A stretch of DNA of 64,000 bases from Salinispora mooreana (GCF_000379065.1 NZ_KB900614.1:1801839-1865838); one strand, 5' to 3'; positions 19,124 to 27,778 are shown, counted from the stretch's first letter. Numbers and translations: made by a program. The notes: a model not told the origin generated them from the sequence alone.

Positions 19124-20059
19124 TCACATGTGTTGGGAAGGGGTTTTGTGGCCGGTGAGCACGGCATCGCCGACAGCAGCCTCGGTGTGAGACAGCAGCA
19201 GACGCAGCGACGGCGGCGCGACGGCGACCATCTGGCGAAGCCCGGCAAAGACATGCCCCGGGGCACCATCGAGCACACGCCGATGCAGGTCAGTAGCGAC
19301 CATCAAACCGGCGAGGACGGTGTCGAAACGATCCAGCGACTTGCCCTGACGTAGCCGAGTGGACAGTCGAGCCCACGGCCACGCCGCAACATGCGACTCG
19401 GTGGGGACATAGGTTGTGGATCTGGTCAGCAGGCGCCGGGCCGTCTCGACTCGGACATGCCCCAACCGCAACAGCCGTAATGCCACCTGCTCGTGGGAGG
19501 TCTGCGACAAGAACGCCAGCCACGTCCGCACCGTGTGCCCGGCCACCTCACCAGCAAGCTGGCCCAGCACCGTGTGCGCCAGCACGTCAGGCGGCGCCGT
19601 ACGGCTGACGACACGAACCTGACCGTTCTCGATCACGATGGCGTCGGTGAAGGCCAGCTCGGCCAGCAGCGCCGCTGCCAACCCGAGTCCCGCCACCGAA
19701 GCATGCAGTAGCGGACGGCCTGTCGTGTCGTGGTGCGCCAACCGAAAGAGGTCATCAGCCAGGAGCGGCCATCGAGTGCGAGGCGGCGCCGTTGACTGCA
19801 CAAGTGAGTCTGGGTGCGCGGGTGGCGGGGGCGACGCAGTTACCGGGCGTCCGCGCGGTTCGGGGGTGGCGTGCCGGGCCACAGCCGGGACGGTGGCCCG
19901 GGACTGTAGCGGCGCTGGCGCCCGGCCCGCCGCCGGTCGGGGGACAGCAGCGGCGGACCGGGGATCCGGGTACGGCACACCCATTGCACCGCGCGGGGCG
20001 CGGGGCGGCTGCGCAGGTCCGGGCGTCGCCTGCGCCGCCAACGGGTGCGGTGCCTGCAT
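19124..20059 (-). CDS. GPP34 (GOLPH3-like) family phosphoprotein with Pro-rich N-terminus
   Basis: The 311-residue protein begins with about 90 Pro/Ala-rich residues that look disordered. The GPP34 domain follows: LLADDLFRLAHHDTTGRPLLHASVAGLGLAAALLAELAF, then IVIENGQVRVV, and helices rich in Leu/Arg. In eukaryotes this domain (GOLPH3/Vps74) binds PI4P. In actinomycetes it is common in accessory regions, but its role is not established. ATG 20059 has GGGGGAGGCG just upstream. Another gene's promoter region lies divergent to it. Its stop is only 15 nt before the permease start. Confidence 0.8.
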   Translation of the reverse strand: MQAPHPLAAQATPGPAQPPRAPRGAMGVPYPDPRSAAAVPRPAAGRAPAPLQSRATVPAVARHATPEPRGRPVTASPPPPAHPDSLVQSTAPPRTRWPLLADDLFRLAHHDTTGRPLLHASVAGLGLAAALLAELAFTDAIVIENGQVRVVSRTAPPDVLAHTVLGQLAGEVAGHTVRTWLAFLSQTSHEQVALRLLRLGHVRVETARRLLTRSTTYVPTESHVAAWPWARLSTRLRQGKSLDRFDTVLAGLMVATDLHRRVLDGAPGHVFAGLRQMVAVAPPSLRLLLSHTEAAVGDAVLTGHKTPSQHM

Positions 20060-20389
20060 CGCTCGCCTCCCCCTGCCTGACCTCTCGTGCCGTTCGCTGA
20101 TCTGGATGCCTTCATCGATGAAAATCAGCCGGCGCGGACTGCCGCATGCCATCGATGCATCGCGTGCCGTGAGTCCACGATCACGGACCGTCCGCCGGGC
20201 CGGAACCCTGTTCTATGGGGAGACTTAGGGGGAGACTTACTGGGCGACCGGGCCTTGACCTGGGGTTCTACGGGTTCACACTGATCGGCTAATGATCAAC
20301 ATCGGCGGATGCGGGGTTACGCTCTTGGCACGCTGACAGTCCACGGAGACGGTCGGTTAGCTGCGTGGCCGTTACCGCTGGAGGACGTG
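20060..20389. promoter_or_regulatory. divergent intergenic region between GPP34 and XRE regulator genes
   Basis: This 330-nt region separates two outward-facing start codons, so promoters for both units should lie here. It contains a 12-nt direct repeat, GGGGAGACTTA(G/C), at 20217-20227 and 20229-20240, and the small palindrome CATCGATG near 20110. The tandem repeat is a candidate binding site for the adjacent XRE protein. No gene is apparent. Confidence 0.4.
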
Positions 20390-21271
20390 ATGATGGTCAG
20401 CCCCTTTGTGCGGCGGCGTCGGCTCGCCATGGAGATCCTGCGGCTGCGCGACGAGTACGGGTTTTCCGCTGATCGGCTTGCCAGTGCGGTCGGGGTGAAG
20501 CGGCAAACCATCAGCCGGATCGAGAACGGCCACGTCCGACCCGACCCCGACCTGATCATGCGGATCCTCACGGTGTTCAACGTTGGGGAGAAGCGGTGGG
20601 CGCAGATCATGACGATCGCGCGCGAAGCCCAGGAACGCGGCTGGTGGGAACGCCACGCCGATCAGATGGGTCCTCGACAGGCGCTCGCGGCCAGCCTTGA
20701 GTCGGGCGCACAGCGAATCTTCGAGTACCAGATGACCTTGCTGCCGGGGCTGCTACAAACCCCCACGTTCAGCCAGGCTCGCATCCACGCCGACCCGTCC
20801 GCCCACACCGAAGGAGTCGAGCCCACCCGCGCCCTGGAGGCGCGCATCACGCGGCAACGACTCCTGGAGCGCTCTGGTGGCCCCGTCTACGAGGTGGTCG
20901 TTGACGAATTGGCCATCCGGAGGTTCGCCGCGCCTGTGGCCGTCGTCGGGCAGCAACTCCGGCATCTGGCCGACCTCGGACGGACGCAGGAGCGGGTCAC
21001 CATTCGGGTTCTGCCGATCGCCGCGTCGATCGCCGGTCATATCGTCCCACGCTCGGCGTTCTCCATTTACCGCTACCCGGATTCCGCCGACCCGATCGTC
21101 GTTTCCGTCGATACCATCACCTCGGACCTTGTCCTGACCGACGCCGTCGATGTGGGCCACTACTTGACCCTGTACGACCGCCTCCGAGCGGCGGCATTGA
21201 CGCCGGAGCAGACGATCGACTTCCTCGCCGCCGTGGCCGAGGAGCTACCCGAACACCAAGGAGCCATCTGA
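20390..21271 (+). CDS. XRE-family transcriptional regulator with DUF5753-type ligand domain
   Basis: The 293-residue protein has an N-terminal helix-turn-helix (RLASAVGVKRQTISRIENGHV, about residues 29-49), followed by a C-terminal domain of the actinomycete DUF5753 type (YQMTLLPGLLQT, VVDELAIRRF, ITIRVLP-like strands). GGAGG at 20380-20384 favours ATG 20390 over the more upstream ATG 20309. The stop overlaps the DUF397 start (TGATG), a pairing very common in Streptomyces and Micromonospora, where such pairs act in developmental or metabolite regulation. It is divergent from the GPP34/permease unit and could control it. Confidence 0.88.
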   Translation: MMVSPFVRRRRLAMEILRLRDEYGFSADRLASAVGVKRQTISRIENGHVRPDPDLIMRILTVFNVGEKRWAQIMTIAREAQERGWWERHADQMGPRQALAASLESGAQRIFEYQMTLLPGLLQTPTFSQARIHADPSAHTEGVEPTRALEARITRQRLLERSGGPVYEVVVDELAIRRFAAPVAVVGQQLRHLADLGRTQERVTIRVLPIAASIAGHIVPRSAFSIYRYPDSADPIVVSVDTITSDLVLTDAVDVGHYLTLYDRLRAAALTPEQTIDFLAAVAEELPEHQGAI

Positions 21272-21468
21272 TGTCCTACCGCTTCACCAACTGGCGCAAA
21301 TCCACCCGCAGCGGTAGCGCGGACAACTGCGTCGAGGTCGCCGTCGCCGATAACGGTGTGGTTGGCGTGCGCGACTCGAAGAACCCGATCGGGCCGATCC
21401 TCGAGTTCACCCCGACGGAGTGGGCGGGGTTCACCGGAGGCGTCCGTGTTGGCAAGTTCGATCTCTGA
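21271..21468 (+). CDS. DUF397 domain protein
   Basis: The 65-residue protein has the DUF397 pattern: FTNWRKSTRSGSADNCVEVA, VGVRDSKNP, and a C-terminal FTPTEWAGFTGGVRVGKFDL. It is translationally coupled to the XRE regulator upstream (TGATG). DUF397 proteins are thought to work as partners (antagonist or cofactor) of the adjacent regulator. The 164 nt after its stop hold no gene that I can support. Confidence 0.92.
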   Translation: MSYRFTNWRKSTRSGSADNCVEVAVADNGVVGVRDSKNPIGPILEFTPTEWAGFTGGVRVGKFDL

Positions 21469-21632
21469 CAACGTCCAGCAGGTACGTTCTCGGTCGCCGT
21501 TTGCCGTGGCCGCAACGCCTTGAACGGCATTGGTCACGGTGGGATGCTGACGCTGGCCGGCATGTCGGGGCTGACCGAACATGTCGGCTTGGCGATCGAT
21601 GGGGCAGCGAGCCGAGGCGAGGACGGTTGGGG

Positions 21633-22991
21633 ATGACACGGCGACGCCACACAGGTCCGCCCAACGAGCTACTCAGCGACGCACGCCGCCGCCTCGGGTC
21701 GCCGTCCGGATCAGGAAGGCGGATGTCCCGCCAGGAAATCGCCGACGCGGTCAACCGCTACCTCGCCGGCAAGGGGTACAACGAGGCCGACATTGACGCC
21801 AACTACATCGGCAAGCTCGAACGGGGCGAACACCGCTGGCCCCGCGACTCCCGACGCGAAGCCTTCCGCGCCGTGCTCGGAGCGGTCAGCGACGCCGCCC
21901 TCGGCTTCTACGTCGTCCGCGGTGAACCGCACGAGGCCGTCAATGACGCGCAGATCGAGGTCGACCGGCTGCAGACGGCTGACGGGGGTAGGCGTGCGCT
22001 GCTCGGCGGAGTTGCCGGCCTGGTCGCTGCCCTCGGCCTGTTCGGTCGCGGGCCGCGTGGCGACAGAAACGCTCGTATCGGCGGCTCGGACGTGGCCCGC
22101 CTCAACGCCGTCGTGGCGCTGTACCGATCGATGGACTACGAGTCTGGCGGCGGCGTGCTGCGCGTGGAGGCGGGTCGGTTCGCCGAGGCGGCGTCGTCGC
22201 TGGCCAACCGGCCCTGCAACGACGCGGTCAAGCCCGCCCTACTGGCCGCCATCGCCAACGCCCGCCAGCTCGCTGGTTGGGCCGCGTTCGACACCGGACA
22301 CCACTCCGACGCCCAACGCCACTGGCTCTCGGCCGAACGCACCGCCGTTGCCGCAAGCGACCTGCGACTGGCCGCCCGGGTGCGCTACTGCCAGGCCCGA
22401 CAGTTTCAGCACCTACACCACAACGGCGACGCCCTGGACACGCTGCGACTGGCCCACGACCACCTCGCCGGCCGCGCCACCCCGGCGATCAACGCCATGC
22501 TGCACGGCGCCGAGGCAGCCTCCCTCGCGGCCAGAGGTGACCGGCAAGAGGCCCTGACCGCGCTCGGCGCCGCCACCGACGCCTTCGACCGCATCGACCC
22601 GGACCGCGAACCGGAGTGGATGCGCTTCTACGACCGCGGCGAGCTGCTCGCCCAGTACGGGCGCGTCCACCGCGACCTCGCCCGAGCAAACGAACGACAC
22701 GGCAATGCCGCTGTACGGTGGGTCTCCGAGGCCATCGCCGCATTCGGCCCCCAAAATGTACGCAGCACGGTACTCAACGAAGTCGGACTGTGTAGCAGCC
22801 TCTTCCTCGCCGGAGAACCACAGGAAGCCGTCACCATCGGCACCCGGGCTACCCAGCACGCCAACCAGTTGACCTCCCAACGGGTACACGACCGCATCCG
22901 CAACCTCCGCCGCGACATGCACCGGTACGCAACCGACCCGCAGGTAGCCGAGTTCAGCCGTACCCTGTCCACGATCGGCCCGGCCGCATGA
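21633..22991 (+). CDS. helix-turn-helix regulator with TPR-like C-terminal region
   Basis: The 452-residue protein begins with an XRE-like DNA-binding region (MSRQEIADAVNRYLA ... YIGKLERGEHRWPRDSRREAFR). A hydrophobic stretch GGVAGLVAALGLFG (about 130-145) follows, and then a long helical domain with TPR-like repeats such as AALLAAIANARQLAGWAAFDTG and AMLHGAEAASLAARGDRQEALTALG. This layout is widespread among actinomycete regulators of unknown ligand. ATG 21633 follows GGTTGGGG. The stop overlaps the phosphotransferase start (ATGA), so the two genes function together. Confidence 0.8.
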   Translation: MTRRRHTGPPNELLSDARRRLGSPSGSGRRMSRQEIADAVNRYLAGKGYNEADIDANYIGKLERGEHRWPRDSRREAFRAVLGAVSDAALGFYVVRGEPHEAVNDAQIEVDRLQTADGGRRALLGGVAGLVAALGLFGRGPRGDRNARIGGSDVARLNAVVALYRSMDYESGGGVLRVEAGRFAEAASSLANRPCNDAVKPALLAAIANARQLAGWAAFDTGHHSDAQRHWLSAERTAVAASDLRLAARVRYCQARQFQHLHHNGDALDTLRLAHDHLAGRATPAINAMLHGAEAASLAARGDRQEALTALGAATDAFDRIDPDREPEWMRFYDRGELLAQYGRVHRDLARANERHGNAAVRWVSEAIAAFGPQNVRSTVLNEVGLCSSLFLAGEPQEAVTIGTRATQHANQLTSQRVHDRIRNLRRDMHRYATDPQVAEFSRTLSTIGPAA

Positions 22992-23917
22992 CCGCCACCG
23001 ACAGCGGCGGCCGGTACACCGAAGCGGCCATGACCGAGGCCATGCGCCGGATTGCCGACCAGCTCGACGTCCCCAGCCACGACGCCCAGCTACTCCGCCT
23101 GACCAACAACGCGGTCTTCGCGCTACCCACCGCCGCAATCGTCGTACGCATCACCCGCTCCACCACCCTGTACCACCGTGTCCACAAAGTCGCCCGGCTC
23201 GCCACCTGGTTCGCCGAACGCAACGCACCCACCACCCGGCTCGCCACGCAGGTTGACCAGCCCGTCCCCGTCGATGGCCTCCTCGCCACCATCTGGGAAT
23301 ACGTCCCGCCCACCGAACCAGCACCAACCGTCGAAGACCTCGGCCACCTCCTGCACCATTTCCACCGTCTCGGCACACCGCCATTCTCCCTACCAACCTG
23401 GAACCCAGTAGCAGATGCACAACGCCGAATAGCCGACGCGGAGGCACTACGTGACGACGAGGCCGACTACCTCATGGCCTGGTGCGATCGCCTCACCCCG
23501 CGAATCGCGACACTCAACAACCAGTCAAAGAACCACCTCGTCCACGGCGACGCCCACGTGGGCAACCTCCTCCGCACCCCGGATGGCGATGTCCTCATCG
23601 GCGACTTCGACCCCACCTGCGCAGGCCCCTGGCAGGTCGATCTCGTCGCCGTGCCCGTCGGCGAGACCCGCTTCGGCCGACACGGCGCCCATCGCCGCCT
23701 GGCCCACGCCTACGGCTACGACGTGACCCAAGACCCCGACTGGCCCACCCTGCGGGAAGCACGTGAACTCAAAATGGTCTGCGCCGCCGTACCACTTCTC
23801 GCTAGCGCACCAGGCATGGCCCGCGAGTTCCGCACCCGGCTACACAGCATCCGCAACCAAGATCAGCAGGCTCGGTGGACCCCGTTCGGCGACCTCAATC
23901 GCGAGATCCGACCGTGA
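22988..23917 (+). CDS. aminoglycoside-phosphotransferase-fold kinase
   Basis: The 309-residue protein has the APH catalytic loop LVHGDAHVGNLL (HGDxxxxN at 186-193) and the metal-binding GDFD at 205-208. An N-terminal lobe (AIVVRITRS, about 50-58) corresponds to the nucleotide-binding strands. APH-fold enzymes phosphorylate small molecules such as aminoglycosides, choline or sugars; the substrate here is unknown. It is coupled to the upstream regulator gene, a pairing often seen in actinomycetes, so a resistance role should not be assumed. Confidence 0.8.
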   Translation: MTATDSGGRYTEAAMTEAMRRIADQLDVPSHDAQLLRLTNNAVFALPTAAIVVRITRSTTLYHRVHKVARLATWFAERNAPTTRLATQVDQPVPVDGLLATIWEYVPPTEPAPTVEDLGHLLHHFHRLGTPPFSLPTWNPVADAQRRIADAEALRDDEADYLMAWCDRLTPRIATLNNQSKNHLVHGDAHVGNLLRTPDGDVLIGDFDPTCAGPWQVDLVAVPVGETRFGRHGAHRRLAHAYGYDVTQDPDWPTLREARELKMVCAAVPLLASAPGMAREFRTRLHSIRNQDQQARWTPFGDLNREIRP

Positions 23918-24082
23918 CATGGCAGAACAATGAACGAGGAGCAGCGAAGACGAAGCTGACTGCGCACTCCGTCACCAGCCTCCAGAACTGCCAAGATCGA
24001 GGGCAAGAACCCGGCCCGGCCAAGTCGATCAAGCGAACGAAGCACGACGAACAGCACCCCTCACTTGGCGTCGAATGGCTTC

Positions 24083-24565
24083 GCTGGCCAGGACGCGGTC
24101 GGCCTGCCGGAGCCACTGACCGCCGGGGCGGTGGCGAAGGTGCTGCGCGGCGGCGACTCGGTGCTCGCTGGCCTCAACGAGCGGGCCCTGACCACGATGT
24201 TCGCGGTGTCGGTCAACAACGACCGGCTGATGCGCCGCTTCGACCCCGGCCTCTTCGACGGCAACCTCGCCCTCTTCGTAGTCACCACCGATCGCGGTGA
24301 GAACCCGGCCGGGCCGGCCGAATGGTTCAGCCATGTCACCGGAGCACTGCACATCCACCGGATCGCCTGTCGGCACGACGAACTGACCTCCCCCGAGGCG
24401 CTGCGAGAGATCTGTCCCCAACAAGTCGAAGACATCATCGAAGGGCAGATCACGGTGCCGCGGAGCCGGCGGAAACCGGAGCGGGACTGCCCGGAGGTCT
24501 GCGAACACGACGGGGGGTTCCCGGGGGACGGTTCACAATCTAATCGAAGAAAGTCGAAGCCCTGA
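24083..24565 (+). pseudogene. C-terminal remnant of an NRPS-type thioesterase domain
   Basis: About 150 residues resemble the end of a type I thioesterase of nonribosomal peptide synthetases: VLAGLNERALTTMFAVSVNNDRLM, FDPGLFDGNLALFVVTTDR, AEWFSHVTGALHIHRIACRHDELTSPEALREI. The His in CRHDEL corresponds to the catalytic His. The GxSxG nucleophile region and all other domains are missing. The reading frame then runs into non-homologous residues toward the hairpin at 24557. It sits at the island edge beside the att site and is best read as a leftover of a deleted or displaced biosynthetic gene. Confidence 0.65.
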
Positions 24566-24590
24566 CCAGCATATCCACTGGTCAGGGCTT
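24557..24590. terminator. hairpin terminator, originally downstream of tRNA-Pro
   Basis: AAGCCCTGACCAG (24557-24569) and CTGGTCAGGGCTT (24578-24590) form a perfect 13-bp stem with an 8-nt loop. It lies 7 nt from the displaced tRNA 3' end (att copy at 24598). Before the element integrated it would have followed the tRNA-Pro gene on the minus strand. Confidence 0.75.
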
Positions 24591-24597
24591 CATTTCT

Positions 24598-24640
24598 GTC
24601 GGGACGGCCGGATTCGAACCGACGACCCCTTGACCCCCAG
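24598..24640 (-). repeat. attL: 43-bp copy of the tRNA-Pro 3' end
   Basis: This segment (starting GTCGGGACGGCC, ending GACCCCCAG) is identical to 37216-37258, which is the 3' part of the tRNA-Pro gene from the anticodon loop to the acceptor stem. Sequence identity stops at both ends. It marks the left end of an integrated element of about 12.6 kb. It is not a complete tRNA: the D-arm half is absent. Confidence 0.92.
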
Positions 24641-24764
24641 GCAACCGACGCCGCCTCGTGAGCTGGGATGAGACGAACGCTGAGCTGCAAAGACAGTCCT
24701 ACACTGTCCCCCGCAGTCTGTAGGTGTCCGTCGCGGTCGTCACTCGGTTAGTCACCCACCCCTT

Positions 24765-25154
24765 ATGCGGAGTTCGTGGTCGGTCCAGGACCATGACCTC
24801 ATGGATGAGGCTCAACAGCGGCGGTGGCACCCGCAGCACGTAGCGTCCTGGCTCCAGCTCGCCGCCACTCTGCGGACCGAGGGCTGGGAGGCGCAGGTGA
24901 CCTGTTCGGCGGCTCCAGTGCAGGTAGCGGGGTCGCTGCCTAACGGCGAGCGGTTCTACTTCCGCGCCCGGCATAGTGACGTGTCGTTGGGCATCGGCGG
25001 CGACGACCCGGCAGACATCCCCAAGTGGGAAGACAGCGAGTCACATCAAGAAGCCAGCTACCTGCCCGCCGCCGACGGCGGAGCCATCATCAGACGGCTT
25101 GCTCGCCGCTACCTAGAGGAGCGCCAACCGACCGGGCGGGCACCCTCAGTTTGA
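24765..25154 (+). CDS. hypothetical protein of the AICE left end
   Basis: This 129-residue ORF (ATG 24801 is an alternative start giving 117 residues) has the GC-rich third-position pattern of real genes. HVASWLQLAATLRTEGWEAQVT, LPNGERFYFRARHSDVSLGIGG and IIRRLARRYLEER look like a small folded domain. I do not recognise the family or a catalytic motif. It lies just inside attL with no close neighbour on the same strand. Confidence 0.6.
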   Translation: MRSSWSVQDHDLMDEAQQRRWHPQHVASWLQLAATLRTEGWEAQVTCSAAPVQVAGSLPNGERFYFRARHSDVSLGIGGDDPADIPKWEDSESHQEASYLPAADGGAIIRRLARRYLEERQPTGRAPSV

Positions 25155-25511
25155 AAGGTGTCTTGCGTCGACCTGGCGGGCGGGTTGGTCTATGCGCTGG
25201 GCAGCCGTTTCGCTGGTCGGGCAAGATCGATCGCTGAGGTTGAAGCCGTGCCACGTGCCGCTGTTGGCCGGTGTTAACCGCTGCATCGGGCACGCCTCGG
25301 GCACGGCGACCATTACGACGTGCGCCGTTAGCCGATGGCCCGATCTCCCAGCCAGCTACCAACGGTCAGGTACGTGGCTAGCTCGGACGGTATCGTTCCC
25401 TGCCTCAGCACCCATGTCCCGTAGGGAGTCCGTGTTGGCCCTGAAGAAGCGTTCGAACTCGCGGGAGAGCGCGGAGGGTCAAGCTGCGACCCTCCACGTC
25501 ATCCGAACGAG
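25155..25511. other. AICE stretch without supported gene
   Basis: This stretch of about 357 nt has lower coding bias than the flanks. Open frames on the plus strand lack a ribosome-binding site and any recognisable domain. I see no strong hairpin or repeat here. Confidence 0.4.
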
Positions 25512-25679
25512 CTAGTTACTCAGCGTGCTTGAGACCCACGAGGCAAAGGCAGCCACAGCTGACAGACAAGCCGCGAGTGCGCTAAGCAGGGTGGCCCACT
25601 CAGCAACAGACCAGCCCTTTCGACCGCGCTTCCGTCGATTGGCCCGATCCCTCTTACGTCTCACTTTCGTTACATTCAT
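25512..25679 (-). CDS. small single-pass membrane protein, hypothetical
   Basis: A 55-residue ORF starting at ATG 25679 begins with about 22 strongly basic residues (KVRRKRDRANRRKRGRKG), then has one hydrophobic segment (WATLLSALAACLSAVAAFASWV). That suggests one membrane helix with the N-terminus inside. Small membrane proteins of this kind occur in AICEs. No good ribosome-binding site is seen, and no family is recognised. Confidence 0.4.
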   Translation of the reverse strand: MNVTKVRRKRDRANRRKRGRKGWSVAEWATLLSALAACLSAVAAFASWVSSTLSN

Positions 25680-26747
25680 TAGACCTGCGTTCCTAATAGG
25701 TGTTGATGCAGGTTGGGGGCGGCGCCGGTGGCTTTGTGGGTCCCAGGTGCCGCCCTTCCCCATGCGTGCGGTTGCCCGCCCATTCACAAACGACTCAGAC
25801 GCATGAGGGTCACTCACCTATTTTTCCGAAATGACCATCTAACCGCGCGGCAAGCTGTGACCGTTTTCGAGTGGTTCGTAGCGGAATTGGACGGACCTAG
25901 TGTGCGTTTTCAATGCGCAATGCAAGTTGCATTTAGCAATCAGATTGAGGCGTTTGCCCAAATTTGACCAACAACCAACGGCCAATCCCATCAGGACGCG
26001 CGTGGAAGTTCCATGGGCCACGCAACATGGCTAGGGCGGTGGTGATTTGGATCACACCCCGTGTCTTTCCGGATGAGAATGACCCCGCCGAACGCCGAAC
26101 AATAACGAAGGTTCAGTTACAAACTGTAAGTGGCCACCACACCCGCCGATGTGGTTGTTGCCATCCCGTCTGCCGTCGACCCGCCCCCTGGGGAGCGGGC
26201 CGCCGCCCGGCCCGCCATGTCAAGACGGCCGTGACGCACGGTCGGACGCTGGCGGGTCGGGTGGTGGTCTGCTCGGCTCGCCCGGGTCGTCGGCTGGCGG
26301 GATGGCCCGCGCAACCACCCACGGACCGCGACCCGCCCACGGAGCCCCGGCCATCCCGGAGCCGGAGCGCCCCCGCCGGAGGCGCAGTAGCCGCGACCGG
26401 ACCGTCGCCGCGACCCGCCCGCGCGGACCCGGCGTGCCCTGCCCTGCGCCGCGTCGCTCCGGCGCGGCGCGGCCGGCTGCCGGCGACGAACCCCCCACCA
26501 CTTCCCGAGCCCTTCCCGTCTGCGGCGGCCCCGGGCTCCCCGCTCTCCGCGCCAGCCGTCGGGCATCAGGCGGGACGGCCGCAGAGCGACAGCGGCAGCG
26601 GCTGGCACGCGCCCAGGCGGCGGCGCGTGCGGCCCGTCAAGGGCCGCCTTGAAGACGTACAGAAACTTTGAACCACATCGCCGGCAGCCGGGCGGCACGA
26701 GCCGTTCGTCCCTGGTCGGACATCTAGGGACGGCTTAAGCTCGAATC
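25680..26747. other. 1-kb AICE stretch without supported gene: AT-rich part then very GC-rich part
   Basis: From about 25810 to 26120 the sequence is clearly richer in A/T than its surroundings, with TTGACCAACAACCAACGGCC near 25965. From about 26150 to 26680 it is extremely GC-rich, with long open frames in several registers but no domain, and with short GC inverted repeats such as GCGGGCC near 26195. It ends in the AT-richer TTGAAGACGTACAGAAACTTT (26648-26668, part shown). It may hold a replication or transfer site, or an RNA, but nothing defines one. Confidence 0.35.
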
Positions 26748-27305
26748 GTGGGTGAGATGGTAGAGCAGGCGGCCTCAGCCGCTCAGGAGCAGCTTGCGGC
26801 GACGCTCCCTCGGCGTTGGAAGCACGTTCAGGCGGTAGCGCGAAAGGCGGAGAAAGTCGCGCCGTCCGTCGCTTCGAGGGATCGTGACCTCCTTGCTGCT
26901 GCGGCCTGGTTGCATGACGTCGGCTACGCCCCTGGTGTCGTTGACACCGGGCTTCATGCACTCGACGGTGCGAGGTGGCTCGTACGTCAGGGCTTCGACG
27001 CCCGCCTCGCCGGCTTGGTCGCTCATCACTCCTGTGCCTGCTACGAGGCCGAGGAACGCGGTCTTGCTGACCTTCTGTTGGGCGAATTCGAGCAGGAGCA
27101 CTCGCCGGTAGCTGATGCGTTGTGGTTCGTGGACATGACAACCGGACCCGATGGCCAGGACCTGACCGCCGCTGAACGTCTTGCCGAGATCCGGAGCCGG
27201 TATGGCCCGGACGATGTGGTCACCAGGTTTTGGTGCCGCGCGGAGTCGGACCTGCTTGCTGCGGTTCGTCGTGCGGAAGACCGAGTGGCGGTTCAACCGA
27301 TGTAG
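26748..27305 (+). CDS. HD-domain phosphohydrolase
   Basis: The 185-residue protein has the HD superfamily metal ligands: His26 in RRWKHVQAV, His56-Asp57 in AAAWLHDVGYAPG, His93-His94 in LVAHHSCACYEA, and a late Asp in WFVDMTTGPDG. HD proteins hydrolyse nucleotides or phosphoesters. GTG 26748 or ATG 26757 may be the start. The gene converges on the Nudix gene and their 3' ends overlap by 13 nt. The same HD/Nudix neighbourhood recurs in AICE cargo as far as I know; the substrate is unknown. Confidence 0.85.
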   Translation: MGEMVEQAASAAQEQLAATLPRRWKHVQAVARKAEKVAPSVASRDRDLLAAAAWLHDVGYAPGVVDTGLHALDGARWLVRQGFDARLAGLVAHHSCACYEAEERGLADLLLGEFEQEHSPVADALWFVDMTTGPDGQDLTAAERLAEIRSRYGPDDVVTRFWCRAESDLLAAVRRAEDRVAVQPM

Positions 27306-27763
27306 GGCTCCGAACGCTGCTGGTACCCGTGGTCGATTCTCAATCGCATGGATGAGTGGATCTGGATGTCGTCCAGCTCGGCCTGGGGTACCCACCGAAC
27401 CGACGAGGACTCGTCGCTGGTCCTCGGCTTACCCGCTACGTACTCACCCCGGAAGCAGATCGAAAACTGCTGCCGAACTTCGCCGTCACTGTACTCGACC
27501 ACGTGGTTCGGGTTGGTGTAGATGCCAACGACGCCGGTAACCTTAATGGCTATTCCGGACTCTTCACGCGTCTCGCGCACGGCTGCCTCCGCAATATACT
27601 CGCCGAAGTCCTGTGCTCCGCCGGGAAGCGCCCAGAGCCCGTTGTCAGTGCGCTGGATAAGCAACACACTATTCTGGTCGTCCAGTACGAATGCGGTTAC
27701 GGCAACAACAATGCTGTTGGCTTTGGGTGCGTCTGGATTGTTGAGATGTTCGATTCGTGCCAT
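27293..27763 (-). CDS. Nudix hydrolase (Pif-like position in AICE)
   Basis: The 156-residue protein has a perfect Nudix box at 49-71 (Gx5Ex7REUxEExGU: G49, E55, R63-E64, E67-E68, G70). LWALPGG lies in front of it. Nudix enzymes cleave nucleoside diphosphates linked to other moieties. In pSAM2 the immunity factor Pif, which blocks redundant transfer into cells already carrying the element, is a Nudix-motif protein, so a similar role is plausible here but not shown. It lies 15 nt after the regulator gene on the same strand. Confidence 0.88.
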   Translation of the reverse strand: MARIEHLNNPDAPKANSIVVAVTAFVLDDQNSVLLIQRTDNGLWALPGGAQDFGEYIAEAAVRETREESGIAIKVTGVVGIYTNPNHVVEYSDGEVRQQFSICFRGEYVAGKPRTSDESSSVRWVPQAELDDIQIHSSMRLRIDHGYQQRSEPYIG

Positions 27764-27778
27764 GGGGCTAGCCTCTCG

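Noticed and set aside
18161..19354. Long plus-strand ORF opposite the permease gene
   Set aside because: Rich in His/Arg/Gly as expected for the complement of a membrane protein gene; no recognisable domain.
24598..24640. Possible second tRNA gene at the left att site
   Set aside because: Only the 3' half of tRNA-Pro is present; the D-arm half and 5' acceptor strand are missing.
26117..26698. Minus-strand 193-residue ORF in the GC-rich AICE block
   Set aside because: Arg/Gly/Pro-rich composition with open frames in several other registers of the same stretch. No ribosome-binding site seen.
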